DNA of 64,000 bases from Desulfococcus multivorans (GTDB taxonomy: Bacteria > Desulfobacterota > Desulfobacteria > Desulfobacterales > Desulfococcaceae): NCBI RefSeq assembly GCF_001854245.1, contig NZ_CP015381.1, positions 522,001 through 586,000 on the forward strand, read 5' to 3'. Within the stretch, counting starts at the first letter, position 1; each line of letters begins with the position of its first letter. Below are positions 9,690 through 19,171 of the stretch, piece after piece. Position numbers and translations under genes: made by a program. The notes under the pieces were generated by a model. It was not told the DNA's origin, searched no databases, and saw only the letters and a list, made by a program, of their open reading frames with translations.

Positions 9690-11159
9690 TCATTCGGTCT
9701 TATCCGGTGCCCAAAAGCGAGTGTAGAGTTCTTCAGCTCTCCCGCGGCCGAGCCAGACCTCGACGACGATCATCACGAAGAGAATCGCTGCAACGAAGTA
9801 GATCCGTACGCCTTGGGCCCATCCGCCGAGATCAAGCCACTCGAGCGGTTGCGAAACGACCCAGCCGGTGAGCCAGGCAATGCCACCCATGAACGCCAGC
9901 CCCATCAAAGCAAGAGCGAGAAAAACCGCCGGTAGGATTAAGCTCTCGAGAGCCGCCATTAGAGAATGTACGAGGCGGCGGAACAGGGAAAGACGGATCT
10001 GCGATGGTTTGCCGGTGAGTCCCTCGGCAAGAAGAGATAGAAAGACCGGGTTGCTGTTGTACGCCACGTGGGCTCTGATCAGGCCCCCGAGTCCCCGCGC
10101 CGGGTGGTTTGTCGGGGTCGGCCAGCCGGGGAGTTTCTGAAGTGGACCGGAGACGAGATCAAGACGGCTGAAGAAGTTTTCCCACTTCATGGCCGACTTC
10201 CCGCCGTGAGTGCTGTCCGCCGCGATCAGCCTGTCCACAACTGCGATGGCCGGTCCGTTACGCGAATGTTCGACGAGCCGCGTCCAGAAGAAACGGATCT
10301 TCTCGAGAGGGCTTCCGATTGTGTAGAAGCGGCTCAGTTGAGCGGGACCGATAGTCGAGCGGGCGGGGCGGACATCTGGACACATGGCGAGGAATGCGAT
10401 CACGGTCCCCAGGCTATGAGCCAGGACTTGAATCTCCCGGCAGCCCTGTTTTTCTGCGCGCTCGGCCGTACGCAGGAACCGGACATGGATCTCGTCCACG
10501 TGGCGGATCAATTCCCGGTTCCGTTCGCTCTCCCCGGGGAAAGCCCTGGCGACGCCCTGGACGTAGTTGAAGACGTCACCGACTACCTGGTCCATGAGGT
10601 CATCGAGGATAGTGCGCCCCCGGTCGGGATCCTTATGCTTTGTGCGAAAAGTCTCCAAGAATCCGACCGTTTTTGTCCGGGCTGACGGCCTTGCCTTCGA
10701 CTCCTGCAGCGCTTTCAGGAACCCTGTTGGGATCGACGCCAAAAACTTTGCGCCCCAGAAACCAGCGCAGAGCAGAGAACTCAGGGGGGCAAGCATGGCA
10801 GTCCACCAAAGAACCCGCCATCGCGAACAAATCTCCGTGGAGAGACGACCGCTGCGGTGGTTGAGCAGGGGGAACCACACCACCTCGAAGATCCGATCAA
10901 AGTCAAAGGATCTCTTGACGATCTCGCCGCCTAGAAGATCCGCCCAGTAAACCTCGAAGACGTGAACCGGGCGGCCGATTCCGCTCAGGATTGCGTGATC
11001 GCCGGCTGCTTGCCGGATAGCAAGACGATCGCCAAAGGCGAGGCGCAGTCCACCAAGCAAGCCCCTCAAGGTCTCGCCGGGCTCCTGACTGCCGATCCCG
11101 TGGACCACCAGCAGCGCGACAGGATCCGAGCCGGCATTGGTTGAAGGCTGTGTTGTCAT
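9690..11159 (-). CDS. Membrane-associated alpha/beta hydrolase
   Basis: The chosen ATG at 11159 (489 residues) has GGAG 6-7 bases upstream; an in-frame codon at 11192 lacks one. The N-terminus carries LLVVHGIGSQ (oxyanion-loop HG). AHSLGT at ~247-252 is the nucleophile elbow with Ser249. The later DRLIAADSTHGG and IRAHVAYNSNPVF segments may supply the Asp/His of a triad. Hydrophobic segments at ~117-140, ~410-445 and ~455-475 suggest anchoring in the inner membrane with the hydrolase domain between them. The substrate is unknown; the family includes lipase- and esterase-like proteins. The gene stands alone next to an IS66 relic. Its AHSxGT elbow resembles that of the lipoprotein hydrolase at 61444-62895, but the rest is different. 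Confidence 0.85.
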   Translation of the reverse strand: MTTQPSTNAGSDPVALLVVHGIGSQEPGETLRGLLGGLRLAFGDRLAIRQAAGDHAILSGIGRPVHVFEVYWADLLGGEIVKRSFDFDRIFEVVWFPLLNHRSGRLSTEICSRWRVLWWTAMLAPLSSLLCAGFWGAKFLASIPTGFLKALQESKARPSARTKTVGFLETFRTKHKDPDRGRTILDDLMDQVVGDVFNYVQGVARAFPGESERNRELIRHVDEIHVRFLRTAERAEKQGCREIQVLAHSLGTVIAFLAMCPDVRPARSTIGPAQLSRFYTIGSPLEKIRFFWTRLVEHSRNGPAIAVVDRLIAADSTHGGKSAMKWENFFSRLDLVSGPLQKLPGWPTPTNHPARGLGGLIRAHVAYNSNPVFLSLLAEGLTGKPSQIRLSLFRRLVHSLMAALESLILPAVFLALALMGLAFMGGIAWLTGWVVSQPLEWLDLGGWAQGVRIYFVAAILFVMIVVEVWLGRGRAEELYTRFWAPDKTE

Positions 11160-11185
11160 CACCGTACTCCTTTTTTTATTGTCGG

Positions 11186-11598
11186 AGAGCATTTGAATTC
11201 CTGGAACAGCAGGTTGAAATCCTGAGCCGGAGGCTCGATGAGCCGGAAAACCGCATCAACAGGAACTCCGGGAATTCAAAAAGGCCGCCATCTTCGGACA
11301 GCCCTTACAGGAAAATCCGCGTTTGTCTTTCTTGACGAAAAGGACGTTGACTCCACCAACAACCATGCCGAAAGAATGCTTCGCTATGCCGTCATTCGGC
11401 AAAAACGAGGCGAGGGAACATCGAGCACAAAAGAATAGCATCGGGTAGAACAAATTCTGACACTGCGGCATACCTGCAGACTTAGAGCCGAAAAGCTGTC
11501 CCCTATACTCGTCGATGCTGCCCAGTGTTTCTTCAAAGAGCTAACTCCGGATCCGGCCTGGATCTCCCAATAATCTTCAAAGCCTCTTGAGCGCTTAC
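11186..11598 (+). pseudogene. Internally deleted IS66-family transposase relic with right end
   Basis: The left part encodes the IS66 TnpC N-terminus: a leucine-zipper segment (FEFLEQQVEILSRRLDEPEN), then NSGNSKRPPSSDSPY, the Ser/Pro signature. It then jumps to the C-terminal DDE end (FLDEKDVDSTNNHAERMLRYA) and decays through frameshifts to a KELTPDPAWIS-like tail. The whole central catalytic region is missing. CGCTTAC at 11592-11598 matches the known IS66 terminal GTAAGCG in inverted form, so the right end of the element is kept. No left end was found. Confidence 0.8.
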
Positions 11599-11661
11599 GA
11601 TCAATCAACCAACCATTTTCAAACCGCCGGGGGGTGGTGCAGTTTAAGAACGCCGCTGACA
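11599..11661 (-). repeat. Solo end of an IS21-family element
   Basis: Read on the minus strand, TGTCAGCGGCGTTCTTAAAC, then CTG, ACC, GGCGG, TTGAAAATG and TGATTGATC follow the order seen at the left end of the IS21-like element at 55901. The fragment begins exactly where the IS66 right end (CGCTTAC) stops, so the IS66 relic and this end form a nested scar. Confidence 0.75.
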
Positions 11662-11838
11662 GCTCATTGCGTGTTCAGGTATTGTCATGGTATCCTTGAA
11701 AAAGGCCAGCGTCTGAATACTGAAGTTTTTGATCACAATGGTTGAATTTTGTCGTTCTGAAAAATACATCTGCCAGTCTTGATTTATCGAATCCTCTAGT
11801 GTATGCCGCCTCCGGCGAAGTCTTTGAAGCTCCCGAAC

Positions 11839-14800
11839 TCATTGGTTCGCCTCCCCGTGAAGGCGCTCTAAAAACTCGGTCTCAACCGTCACGCCTGCCG
11901 CCATGAGCGCCTCAAAAACAGCATTCCACGCTGATATATCGGAAAAAACCGCCGCTTTTTGTCCGACTGTGAGAACCCGGCGCCCAACGCCGAGCTCGTT
12001 CCAAAAACGATTGTTCGCTTTGTTCGCCCATTGTTCCGCCGTAACGGCGAGCGGCCCCTCAGCCGTCGATGGATCCAGGCATTCGAGGACATTCAGATAC
12101 AGGTGGGCGATGGTCGGGCATGATGGCGCCTCGCCGGCGATCTCCGACAGCAGCGGTATGAACGGCGTCAGCTCAGGGTCGGATAAACCCTTTGTGTAAG
12201 ACGGTCCATCACCGAACCCGTAGTACAACCGCATGTAAAATGCGCTGACAAGCTCTTTTAGGTTAATCTCCATGCCACCTCTCGACGACCGCAAATGGCT
12301 GCGCCAATGCCATGTCTCCTTGAGGCGTGGCCAGAAAGCCTCACGCACTGACAACAGATAGGCTCGATCCGCCGCATCTCCTTCAATAAAATGAAGATCA
12401 CTCTGCACGATAAACGCCGCCGCAGCGTCGATGAAAGCTTCATCTGAAAAGGCTTTGAGCACGTCGACTACTAGTTCCTGGCACATTTCACCCGACCAGT
12501 GACGGGCATGCGCCGCCGCATAGTCCATCAAGCCGCGCGTCCAGACACGCTCGATGTCGCTGTCGTCTTCTCCGTCCTCCCCCGACCTGTTCGTCTCCAG
12601 AAGCCAGTCACGATTGGCGCGCATCACCGCCTTCGACGTCGATCCGGCGCTTGGGCCAAGGCGTGTGAGAATCCGCAACCAGGTCGTCCCGGTCTTTTCA
12701 TCGTAATAATAGTCCGGCCACTCCGATTCGCGCGGGGCGCGTTTTCCTGCGCCATCTGCTCCTCTTATTATCAGGGTCCGTTTTCGACGCCGCGTTCTCC
12801 GTGGCGGAGGCGTCGGCCAGTCCGGCTCCGCGCCACCTTTCCGCCATTGCCGCTCTGCTTCGATCCGAGAGGCAAGGCGCGACTCCAAATCAGCGCGGCG
12901 TTTGTCGTAAGTTGCTTTGTCCTCCCCATAATGCGCACGCCGTGGAATCATGCAGGCGAGAAGCGCGATTCGGCTAAGCGAGATCAAAAGTTTTTGATCG
13001 ATCTTCTCCACGGCACCTCCATGACGAAGAAATGCCGGCGCAGCGCTCGAGGGATATGTGGCCACGGCCTGTAGGAGATCTTCCGTTTCCGCTTCATCTC
13101 CAGAAATTGCCGCAAGGTAAAGACGCCCGGCGATCGCCATCGAGTGAGCGTCGTACATGACATCATCGCGTGGTAGGGTTCTCGACCGACCCTGAAATTG
13201 CAGCGCTTGCTCGAAGATTGATTTAATCTCTTGCCGACGCCGCACTACGTCTTCCTGAGACCCAACTCGGGCGAGGAACGCCGCCGCAGAGACTCGCTCA
13301 AGCCAGGGATCGTTCGGATCATGCGACGCTTCCTTTTCGTTTGGGGCAGCGGCGGTAGTCTCGTCCAGAATCGCTTCCGCATCGGCGGCGCTAACATTGA
13401 CGACTTTGGTTTCGTCATCCATCGCAAAGCGGACCGCTAACGATCGGGTGAACGTCAAGTGCTCCGCATTCGCCTTTGCCGCCCCCTCTTCCAGCCATTT
13501 TTTCTGCCCGGGCGGCCATTTATAAATCCATCCCTTGCGTTCCTCGCCTGCCGCGTCCTTTTCCGTGACGAGTTCATAATTGTCCCGAGAGGCGAGGCGG
13601 AGTGCATGGGACGCCATGAATTGCGGCGACGCCCAGTCGACCGCATCGTCGGTCCACGGCCCAAGCCGGCTCACCGCCGCTTCAAACTGTGCCTGCAGTG
13701 CGCCTAGTTCTTCCTTGGACAGATTGAAGACAAGCTGAGGTATCACGTCATGCAGTGCGACGCTGCGTGACACGCGACCCGCCAAATCTTTCTCGACAGC
13801 TTGATCGGCTGCCGGTCCCGACCGCCAGACGCGTCCCAGAACTCCTCCACCCATTCGATCGACCGCGTCAAGATTGGCGCGGCCGGCATCTATCGCCAAC
13901 GTTTCCGGAGACGCTAGAACGTCTCGGAGAGGCGTTCCCTTTAGGGATGAATGAGACAGGACAAGATCGACAATGAGAAGCCAAAGCGCGCCAACGATCG
14001 GCCCCTCGGCGATGATGTCTCCGATCACAGCATCAAGCGTCTCGCCCCCGTCAAGTCTCCTATGCGCCCAGTGCTCCATCGCCGCTAACGCCTTGGTCAG
14101 CATGGCCGACGGCGCGCGCCCGCGTGACCATCCATAACTGAACAGCGCCTCAATCCTGCGCGTCGTTCCCAGGAACTGAACCGAAAATTCCGGATAACCC
14201 TCCTCCGGCGCACACACGCTCTCGGTCAAGGTTTTGATGAACGCAACACCCGTCGCGGGCGCCGCTTCAAGGATTTCCGTGAACACACCGATGCCGCATC
14301 GGCCAAGCACGAAAGGACCGTCAACTCGAGACATCGCATAGGAGCGGCGACGCCCCGGCTTCCTACGCAATTCGTCTTCCTCCTCATCATCTTCGAGCGC
14401 GCGCAGAAAGGCGGCCGCGAATTCAGCAGGTGCTGCGCCCAACAACCGTCCAGGAAATTCGAGGATCTGGCTTATCGCTGCTTCCGGCCGCTTCGAGTTC
14501 TTGACAGCGTTGAGATAACGTGCCGCTGCGCCAGGAGAGGTCGTCGCCCATAGCGCAAGGTAGAGTCGGGCCGTATCAAGCGCATCGCCCGTCACAGCGT
14601 ATTTGATTTCCGGAAGAGGCTCACCATATCGCGGCAAAGGAAGGTCCCTCCGTTCAATAGCCGCAACCAGAATATCGGCGTAGCGATCGAGCAAGATCGG
14701 TGTCACTGTCTTTTCGCCGAACGCTGCAAAGACAAGCCATTTCTGGAAAAGATCGATCGCAGCCGACAACGGTGTCGCTCCCAACTGGCCAAACCGCTGC

Positions 14801-16965
14801 AAACACCACAAGATCAGGTGTATCCATTCCGGCCCTTTCGGAATGGTCATCCCTTCCGGCGCAGCGACCCCTCCCAGCAGACCCTTATTGAACAGGGGGG
14901 CTGCCGACTGCGTATGCGACGCGACAAAACGTCTGATCAACTGCGCCGCACGGCGACCGTCATCTTCGAGCAGAAAAGCGTCGTATCGCCCGAGCAACGC
15001 GTCCGCGCGTTCGGACCGGACGAGCGCCAACAGGGCCAGCCCCGCCCATCCGGGCGCGGCGCCTTCCGCCTCCAGATGCCTGAGCAGTTTTGGCCACGCC
15101 TCGTCCTCGCTACGTTCGGCGAGCATTCGACACGCCAGCTCGAATCCGCGCGTCATCCAGAAGGGCGGCGGGGCACCCAGCCCAAGCCTGTCAATCGCGC
15201 CAGGATCATCAAATAGAACGCAGGCGACCGCCCAGTCTGTAAACAGATCATGCCGGAATCGGACTCGATCCGGATGGATCTCGACGAGCACTTCGTCCGC
15301 GATCAATTCTGCAACAGCCTGCGCGTCCTGACCGGAGACATCGACAAGTCCAGCATTGTCGATGAGGCCGTTGGCGACAGCGTTGAGCACTCGCTTACGG
15401 GAGTGTATCTCGCCTCTCGTTCGCTCGCCCGTCCCCGCCGCGCCGGATGCCTGCCAGTCTCTCGCCAGCGCAGCTTCGCTGATCGCTTCCTTCTTATTGA
15501 GGCGCGTGCTGACCAACAGTCGCAATTTCAGCAAATTACGGGCGAGCAGTTTCGCCGGGTGGTCGGGCCTCAGCAGGGGCGCGAGCTGCGGGGCGGCCTT
15601 GGCGAGCGCCTCTGCTTCGTCATCGTCGAGCCCTTCCACGATGATGCGTCCGCGCGCAGACAAGTGCGCGAACATCTCTTCGCCAATCCAGAGGGCGCCC
15701 TCATCCTCCCATCCGGGCCGCGCAGTGAACAGCACCGTCACGCCCGGACAACGCAGCGCCGCCCGCAAGAGGTCAATGACCGTTTTTCGTTGCGCGCTGT
15801 CGCGAAAACGGTCGAGGCCGTCAATGCAGAGATAGCCTCCGCCGTCGCAGGCGAGATCGCTCAGCAATTCGTCAGCCGTGGCATCGATGCCGAAAACGGC
15901 GCGCATCGCTGGCCAGCCGCCAGATGGCGTCCGGTCCGGAGCCAACACCAAAATGCGCGAGACCGCCTCGCGCGCCTCGATAGCGGTTCTCAGCAAGCCG
16001 GATTTACCGACGCCACTGGGTCCCGATATTTCAACAACTCCGCCCTGTGTTTCCGCCGCCTGAAGCAGCCCCTCCAATTCGCGCCGGGGCTTTTCCCGTG
16101 CGAGCTGGCAACCCTTAACCGTCATACCGATGTCCTGGAGCGCATGGCGACTCAGTTCCTCGATATGGCGGCGCACGACGGCAAGCCCTGGCGCCGCGCC
16201 GACGCTCACGCCGAGGTCGTTCAGCTTTCGAACCAATTCGTCCCGGTTCAGTTCACCGCCAATGGCGTCGGCGCGAAGAACGAGCCCGAATAACGAGTCA
16301 TAGAGATCGGCGCCGCTTTTCTCAGATGCCAAATGCCGCGCACGCAGTCGGTCATGATGCTCCGCCATAGAGTTCGGACGTGCATAGTCGAAAGTCAGCA
16401 CTGAAAATGACCGAAGGATGTCATAGAGAACGTCGTCCCCCGTTTCGTCCTTCGCCGCGAGGAGCGCTCTGAATGCGGCCACGAACGCCCGCATATCTTT
16501 GTTGCTGCGTCCAGGTGTCTCCAGAAGCCTTAAGAACGACGCCTCGTCGATCGTTTGCTGTGCCAGTTCCAGCGCTTCCTGCACGCCATTCTCGATCACG
16601 CCCGTCGTCCGCTCAATTGCGACGGCGAAGCGTCGATCCGGCTCGATCTTTCGTGCCTTGACGATCCCGTCCACGACAGACTGGAAATTGGCGTCGTTTT
16701 CCGTAAACGCCATCGATCGTTTGACCTGGACCTCAAGACACCGATCCTCGCCCTGAGGCGTCGCGCCCCGCACGATGACGTCATCAAGCGGATGGCCCTG
16801 GCCACCTCTCTGGAACTCAAGCCGATCGACGACCGCGCCGGGCAGTCCGAGCGGCTCAGTGTTCGCCAGCAAGGCAAGCGCATAATACGTTCCGACTTTC
16901 GTCTCGAACTGGCCGCCTGCTGGTCCAGTAGATCGAGGACTGGAGTCTTTTTCAGCAGGACGCAT
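11839..16965 (-). CDS. STAND NTPase with PD-(D/E)xK-like nuclease head, Avs-like defence candidate
   Basis: A 1,708-residue protein from the ATG at 16965 (an in-frame TTG at 16989 is the alternative; neither has a strong ribosome site). Residues ~15-105 resemble the DUF4297/Cap4-type nuclease fold: FETKVG (E21), LDDVIV (D61/D62) and LEVQVKRS (E78, Q80, K82), a PD-(D/E)xK arrangement. GPSGVGKS at 315-322 is Walker A and YLCIDGLD at 378-385 Walker B, followed by a winged-helix-like RFRHDLFTDWA segment. About 1,100 residues of helical repeat follow, the usual place for a sensor in STAND proteins. In Avs systems such proteins detect phage proteins, oligomerise and activate the nuclease; that role is inferred here. 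The gene is GC-rich and lies between AT-rich, relic-filled spacers, which supports transfer. No partner gene is adjacent. Confidence 0.85.
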   Translation of the reverse strand: MRPAEKDSSPRSTGPAGGQFETKVGTYYALALLANTEPLGLPGAVVDRLEFQRGGQGHPLDDVIVRGATPQGEDRCLEVQVKRSMAFTENDANFQSVVDGIVKARKIEPDRRFAVAIERTTGVIENGVQEALELAQQTIDEASFLRLLETPGRSNKDMRAFVAAFRALLAAKDETGDDVLYDILRSFSVLTFDYARPNSMAEHHDRLRARHLASEKSGADLYDSLFGLVLRADAIGGELNRDELVRKLNDLGVSVGAAPGLAVVRRHIEELSRHALQDIGMTVKGCQLAREKPRRELEGLLQAAETQGGVVEISGPSGVGKSGLLRTAIEAREAVSRILVLAPDRTPSGGWPAMRAVFGIDATADELLSDLACDGGGYLCIDGLDRFRDSAQRKTVIDLLRAALRCPGVTVLFTARPGWEDEGALWIGEEMFAHLSARGRIIVEGLDDDEAEALAKAAPQLAPLLRPDHPAKLLARNLLKLRLLVSTRLNKKEAISEAALARDWQASGAAGTGERTRGEIHSRKRVLNAVANGLIDNAGLVDVSGQDAQAVAELIADEVLVEIHPDRVRFRHDLFTDWAVACVLFDDPGAIDRLGLGAPPPFWMTRGFELACRMLAERSEDEAWPKLLRHLEAEGAAPGWAGLALLALVRSERADALLGRYDAFLLEDDGRRAAQLIRRFVASHTQSAAPLFNKGLLGGVAAPEGMTIPKGPEWIHLILWCLQRFGQLGATPLSAAIDLFQKWLVFAAFGEKTVTPILLDRYADILVAAIERRDLPLPRYGEPLPEIKYAVTGDALDTARLYLALWATTSPGAAARYLNAVKNSKRPEAAISQILEFPGRLLGAAPAEFAAAFLRALEDDEEEDELRRKPGRRRSYAMSRVDGPFVLGRCGIGVFTEILEAAPATGVAFIKTLTESVCAPEEGYPEFSVQFLGTTRRIEALFSYGWSRGRAPSAMLTKALAAMEHWAHRRLDGGETLDAVIGDIIAEGPIVGALWLLIVDLVLSHSSLKGTPLRDVLASPETLAIDAGRANLDAVDRMGGGVLGRVWRSGPAADQAVEKDLAGRVSRSVALHDVIPQLVFNLSKEELGALQAQFEAAVSRLGPWTDDAVDWASPQFMASHALRLASRDNYELVTEKDAAGEERKGWIYKWPPGQKKWLEEGAAKANAEHLTFTRSLAVRFAMDDETKVVNVSAADAEAILDETTAAAPNEKEASHDPNDPWLERVSAAAFLARVGSQEDVVRRRQEIKSIFEQALQFQGRSRTLPRDDVMYDAHSMAIAGRLYLAAISGDEAETEDLLQAVATYPSSAAPAFLRHGGAVEKIDQKLLISLSRIALLACMIPRRAHYGEDKATYDKRRADLESRLASRIEAERQWRKGGAEPDWPTPPPRRTRRRKRTLIIRGADGAGKRAPRESEWPDYYYDEKTGTTWLRILTRLGPSAGSTSKAVMRANRDWLLETNRSGEDGEDDSDIERVWTRGLMDYAAAHARHWSGEMCQELVVDVLKAFSDEAFIDAAAAFIVQSDLHFIEGDAADRAYLLSVREAFWPRLKETWHWRSHLRSSRGGMEINLKELVSAFYMRLYYGFGDGPSYTKGLSDPELTPFIPLLSEIAGEAPSCPTIAHLYLNVLECLDPSTAEGPLAVTAEQWANKANNRFWNELGVGRRVLTVGQKAAVFSDISAWNAVFEALMAAGVTVETEFLERLHGEANQ

Positions 16966-16989
16966 GGTGAGAGCACCAATTCCAAACAA

Positions 16990-18153
16990 AAAATTTCATT
17001 TTAAGATTGCCTCATAAGCATCTTTCGTTGAACCGTAGCAGTATCTATGCCCGAGCTTTCCGCAGTCGCTTTTCTTGATTCAGTGATAGTGAACCTAAGT
17101 AAAAACGGCAAACCGGCTGGTCTGCATCAGCTGTATTAAACTCAAAATAGTGACAGTAACGTCGTTTGGAGAGGTCAATGATAGGGGTGTATTCCGAGGA
17201 TAAAATTTGAGACCGGCCTCCCTTTCACCGACCATTTTATAGTGTTTTATAAAAACATCATTTTGAAGATTGGTTGTCAACTACTGAACTTCATCCTATA
17301 GTTACATATTCTGGGCTGGGAAACGCTGTTCTTTCCAATGTCCACTTTTGAGGAATTTGGAGAGTCAAAGCAACTCGCGGGAATGTCTGATAATGGTCAT
17401 TTACAGTCTATTGCACTGCATTAAATTTAGTTCTGCGTTAGAGTGCCAGGTTTCTCATACCATATATAATTCAATCTTCCGCTACTGGCCGATTAGGGAC
17501 CTTCCCTCGCTTGGCCATTCCGTTTCAGACTATCCATGGTCGCGTTCGCGACCGAAGCTGGCTTAATGTAGATTGAGATTTGTATTGTTATGCAGCTAAA
17601 TTTTTTCACGATACCAAGGTTGACATAACACAAAGATATCCCTTTAAAAATGTATTTGTAAAAATCTTGGATATCTTGCCAATATTACCAATCCTTTCAA
17701 AGTGCTTGTATGATCAAGATATCTGAACCGAGGACAGTTGCCAATAGTCCTCAGCCAGAATAAGTTCAACGCCAGCATACAGTATATGAGATTTTTTTCA
17801 ATTGATATGGGCTCAGGATTTTGTAGCTATCGTGCATCAAATCAAAAGGTTCTTGGCTCATGTATTTATACAGTATCCTGGAATAAAAACAGAATCCAGA
17901 ATAGTGTCGGTATTCATCAGTTTTCGGGTCCCTGCGGGGCCCGGACCCAGATCGGACCGGCGCGCTGCAAAGGCGAGGCGGAAATCCGCTCGTGCCGAAT
18001 CAATGCGATCGAAGAGGTGCGGTCGGCCGAATCCGCTGCCGGGGCGTACTTACCCCGTTCATATTTTGATTCGCGGTGGGAGAGGTTGCTATCAGGCTGC
18101 TTCCTATCTCAACAGGTGACTCTACATCATCAAGTTGGCGTACGACAAATCCA
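16990..18153. other. AT-rich spacer, no gene recognised
   Basis: About 1.2 kb upstream of the STAND gene. Short open frames occur on both strands but none has a ribosome site together with recognisable protein sequence. A GC-rich island near 17930-18060 stands out from the AT-rich surroundings and may be another fragment of lost DNA. The promoter of the STAND gene should lie at its left end. Confidence 0.5.
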
Positions 18154-18399
18154 CTACACTCTCATGCGTTGAAATACACGATAGATTGCATTTGTCCCGA
18201 ATTCGACGGCCTCAATCGGAATACGCTCATCGGGGGCGTGGATTGTCTGGGTGAAGTTCAGGTTTTCCGGCAGCGGCATGGGGAGGAAGCCATATGTCTG
18301 AATACCAAGTCGTGAAAAATGCCGTCCATCAGTGACGCCCGGCAAGAGCAAGGGAACCGGGGTACCGTTCGGGTCGGCTTCTTTCAAGATCCCAGCTGA
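18154..18399 (-). pseudogene. C-terminal fragment of an M20-family peptidase
   Basis: The minus-strand frame reads PVPLLLPGVTDGRHFSRLGI, then QTYGFLPMPLPENLNF and IHAPDERIPIEAVEFG, ending VFQRM. This is the conserved C-terminus of M20/M25/M40 zinc peptidases, including the TDGRHF and HAPDERI motifs around the metal-binding His and Glu. Everything upstream of this segment is missing and is replaced by an IS4-type transposase fragment, so the gene is dead. Confidence 0.7.
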
Positions 18400-18843
18400 T
18401 GGTGGGGGTATGGCTATCGCAAAATATCTCAATATAACGCCTTTTGGAGCGTTGAATTGTATCCGATTTCATGGTGCTGTCGTTAATGATGAGCACATCC
18501 TCACGCTCGTTATCGGTCAGTCGGTTGAAAATGCCGAGAATTCGTACCGCGAGCATCAACAGCAACCGGCGCCAATTCTATGTGCAGCCTTTGAGCAGGT
18601 CATAAGCGGCATCCTTGCCGACGACAGCTTGGTCGTTGGTCACAACGCCCCGGAAAAAATTTTTGCCGAGAAACGGCAGGGCAAATATTGTTTCTATCAA
18701 AGAACGAACACCGTACCCATGATGTTTTCGAACACTACATTGGTGAAGCAACGTGTCGATCCGGAAATGATCAAAAAGTCATGAATTTTGTTGTTGACAT
18801 GAATGCTGTCTTGAGATCCGGGGCCAATTCTGTTATATTTCAT
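18400..18843 (-). pseudogene. N-terminal fragment of an IS4-type transposase
   Basis: An ATG at 18843 preceded by AGGAAAGG starts the frame. After a frameshift, YGVRSLIETIFALPFLGKN, then DAAYDLLKGCT, an in-frame TAG, and NWRRLLLMLAVRILGIFNRL, then VLIINDST follow. This resembles the N-terminal part of IS4-type DDE transposases, ending at the first catalytic Asp motif (usually DDS). With one frameshift, one nonsense codon and no C-terminal half, it is a relic fused to the M20 fragment. Confidence 0.55.
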
Positions 18844-19171
18844 ATGAGCCCTTTCCTATTGATATCATATTGTGATTTTGCAAGCTCACTATAAATCGAA
18901 GGAATGGACTCTTCAAGTTCTTTATGATCTATTTCGGCAAGTTAAACAATAACGCTGCAACGTTGGTCCAATCTCGAAAGAGCAAAAAACAAAAAAACTT
19001 TTGCCCTAATTAATCGACCATAACGCATGGTGTGTCATAGCGTTTTAAAATTCTGAACAACCAGTCAATATTATTGGAAAAGCCCCTTCCCTTTGGACCT
19101 TTTATCATCTGAATAGCCATAGAGCCCTTGATCTGTTCTCGATCATAATTCAAGATAGAGGAGTATGCTAA
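18844..19171. other. Spacer upstream of the enoyl-CoA hydratase gene
   Basis: AT-rich and without a recognisable gene. It includes the GAGGAG ribosome site of the gene at 19172; no clear promoter was picked out. Confidence 0.4.

Noticed and set aside
15250..16293. 347-codon plus-strand frame inside the STAND gene
   Set aside because: No ribosome site or motif; the opposite strand carries Walker A and B.
17930..18060. GC-rich island as a tRNA or structured RNA
   Set aside because: No cloverleaf or known RNA signature could be folded by eye; probably a fragment of lost DNA.
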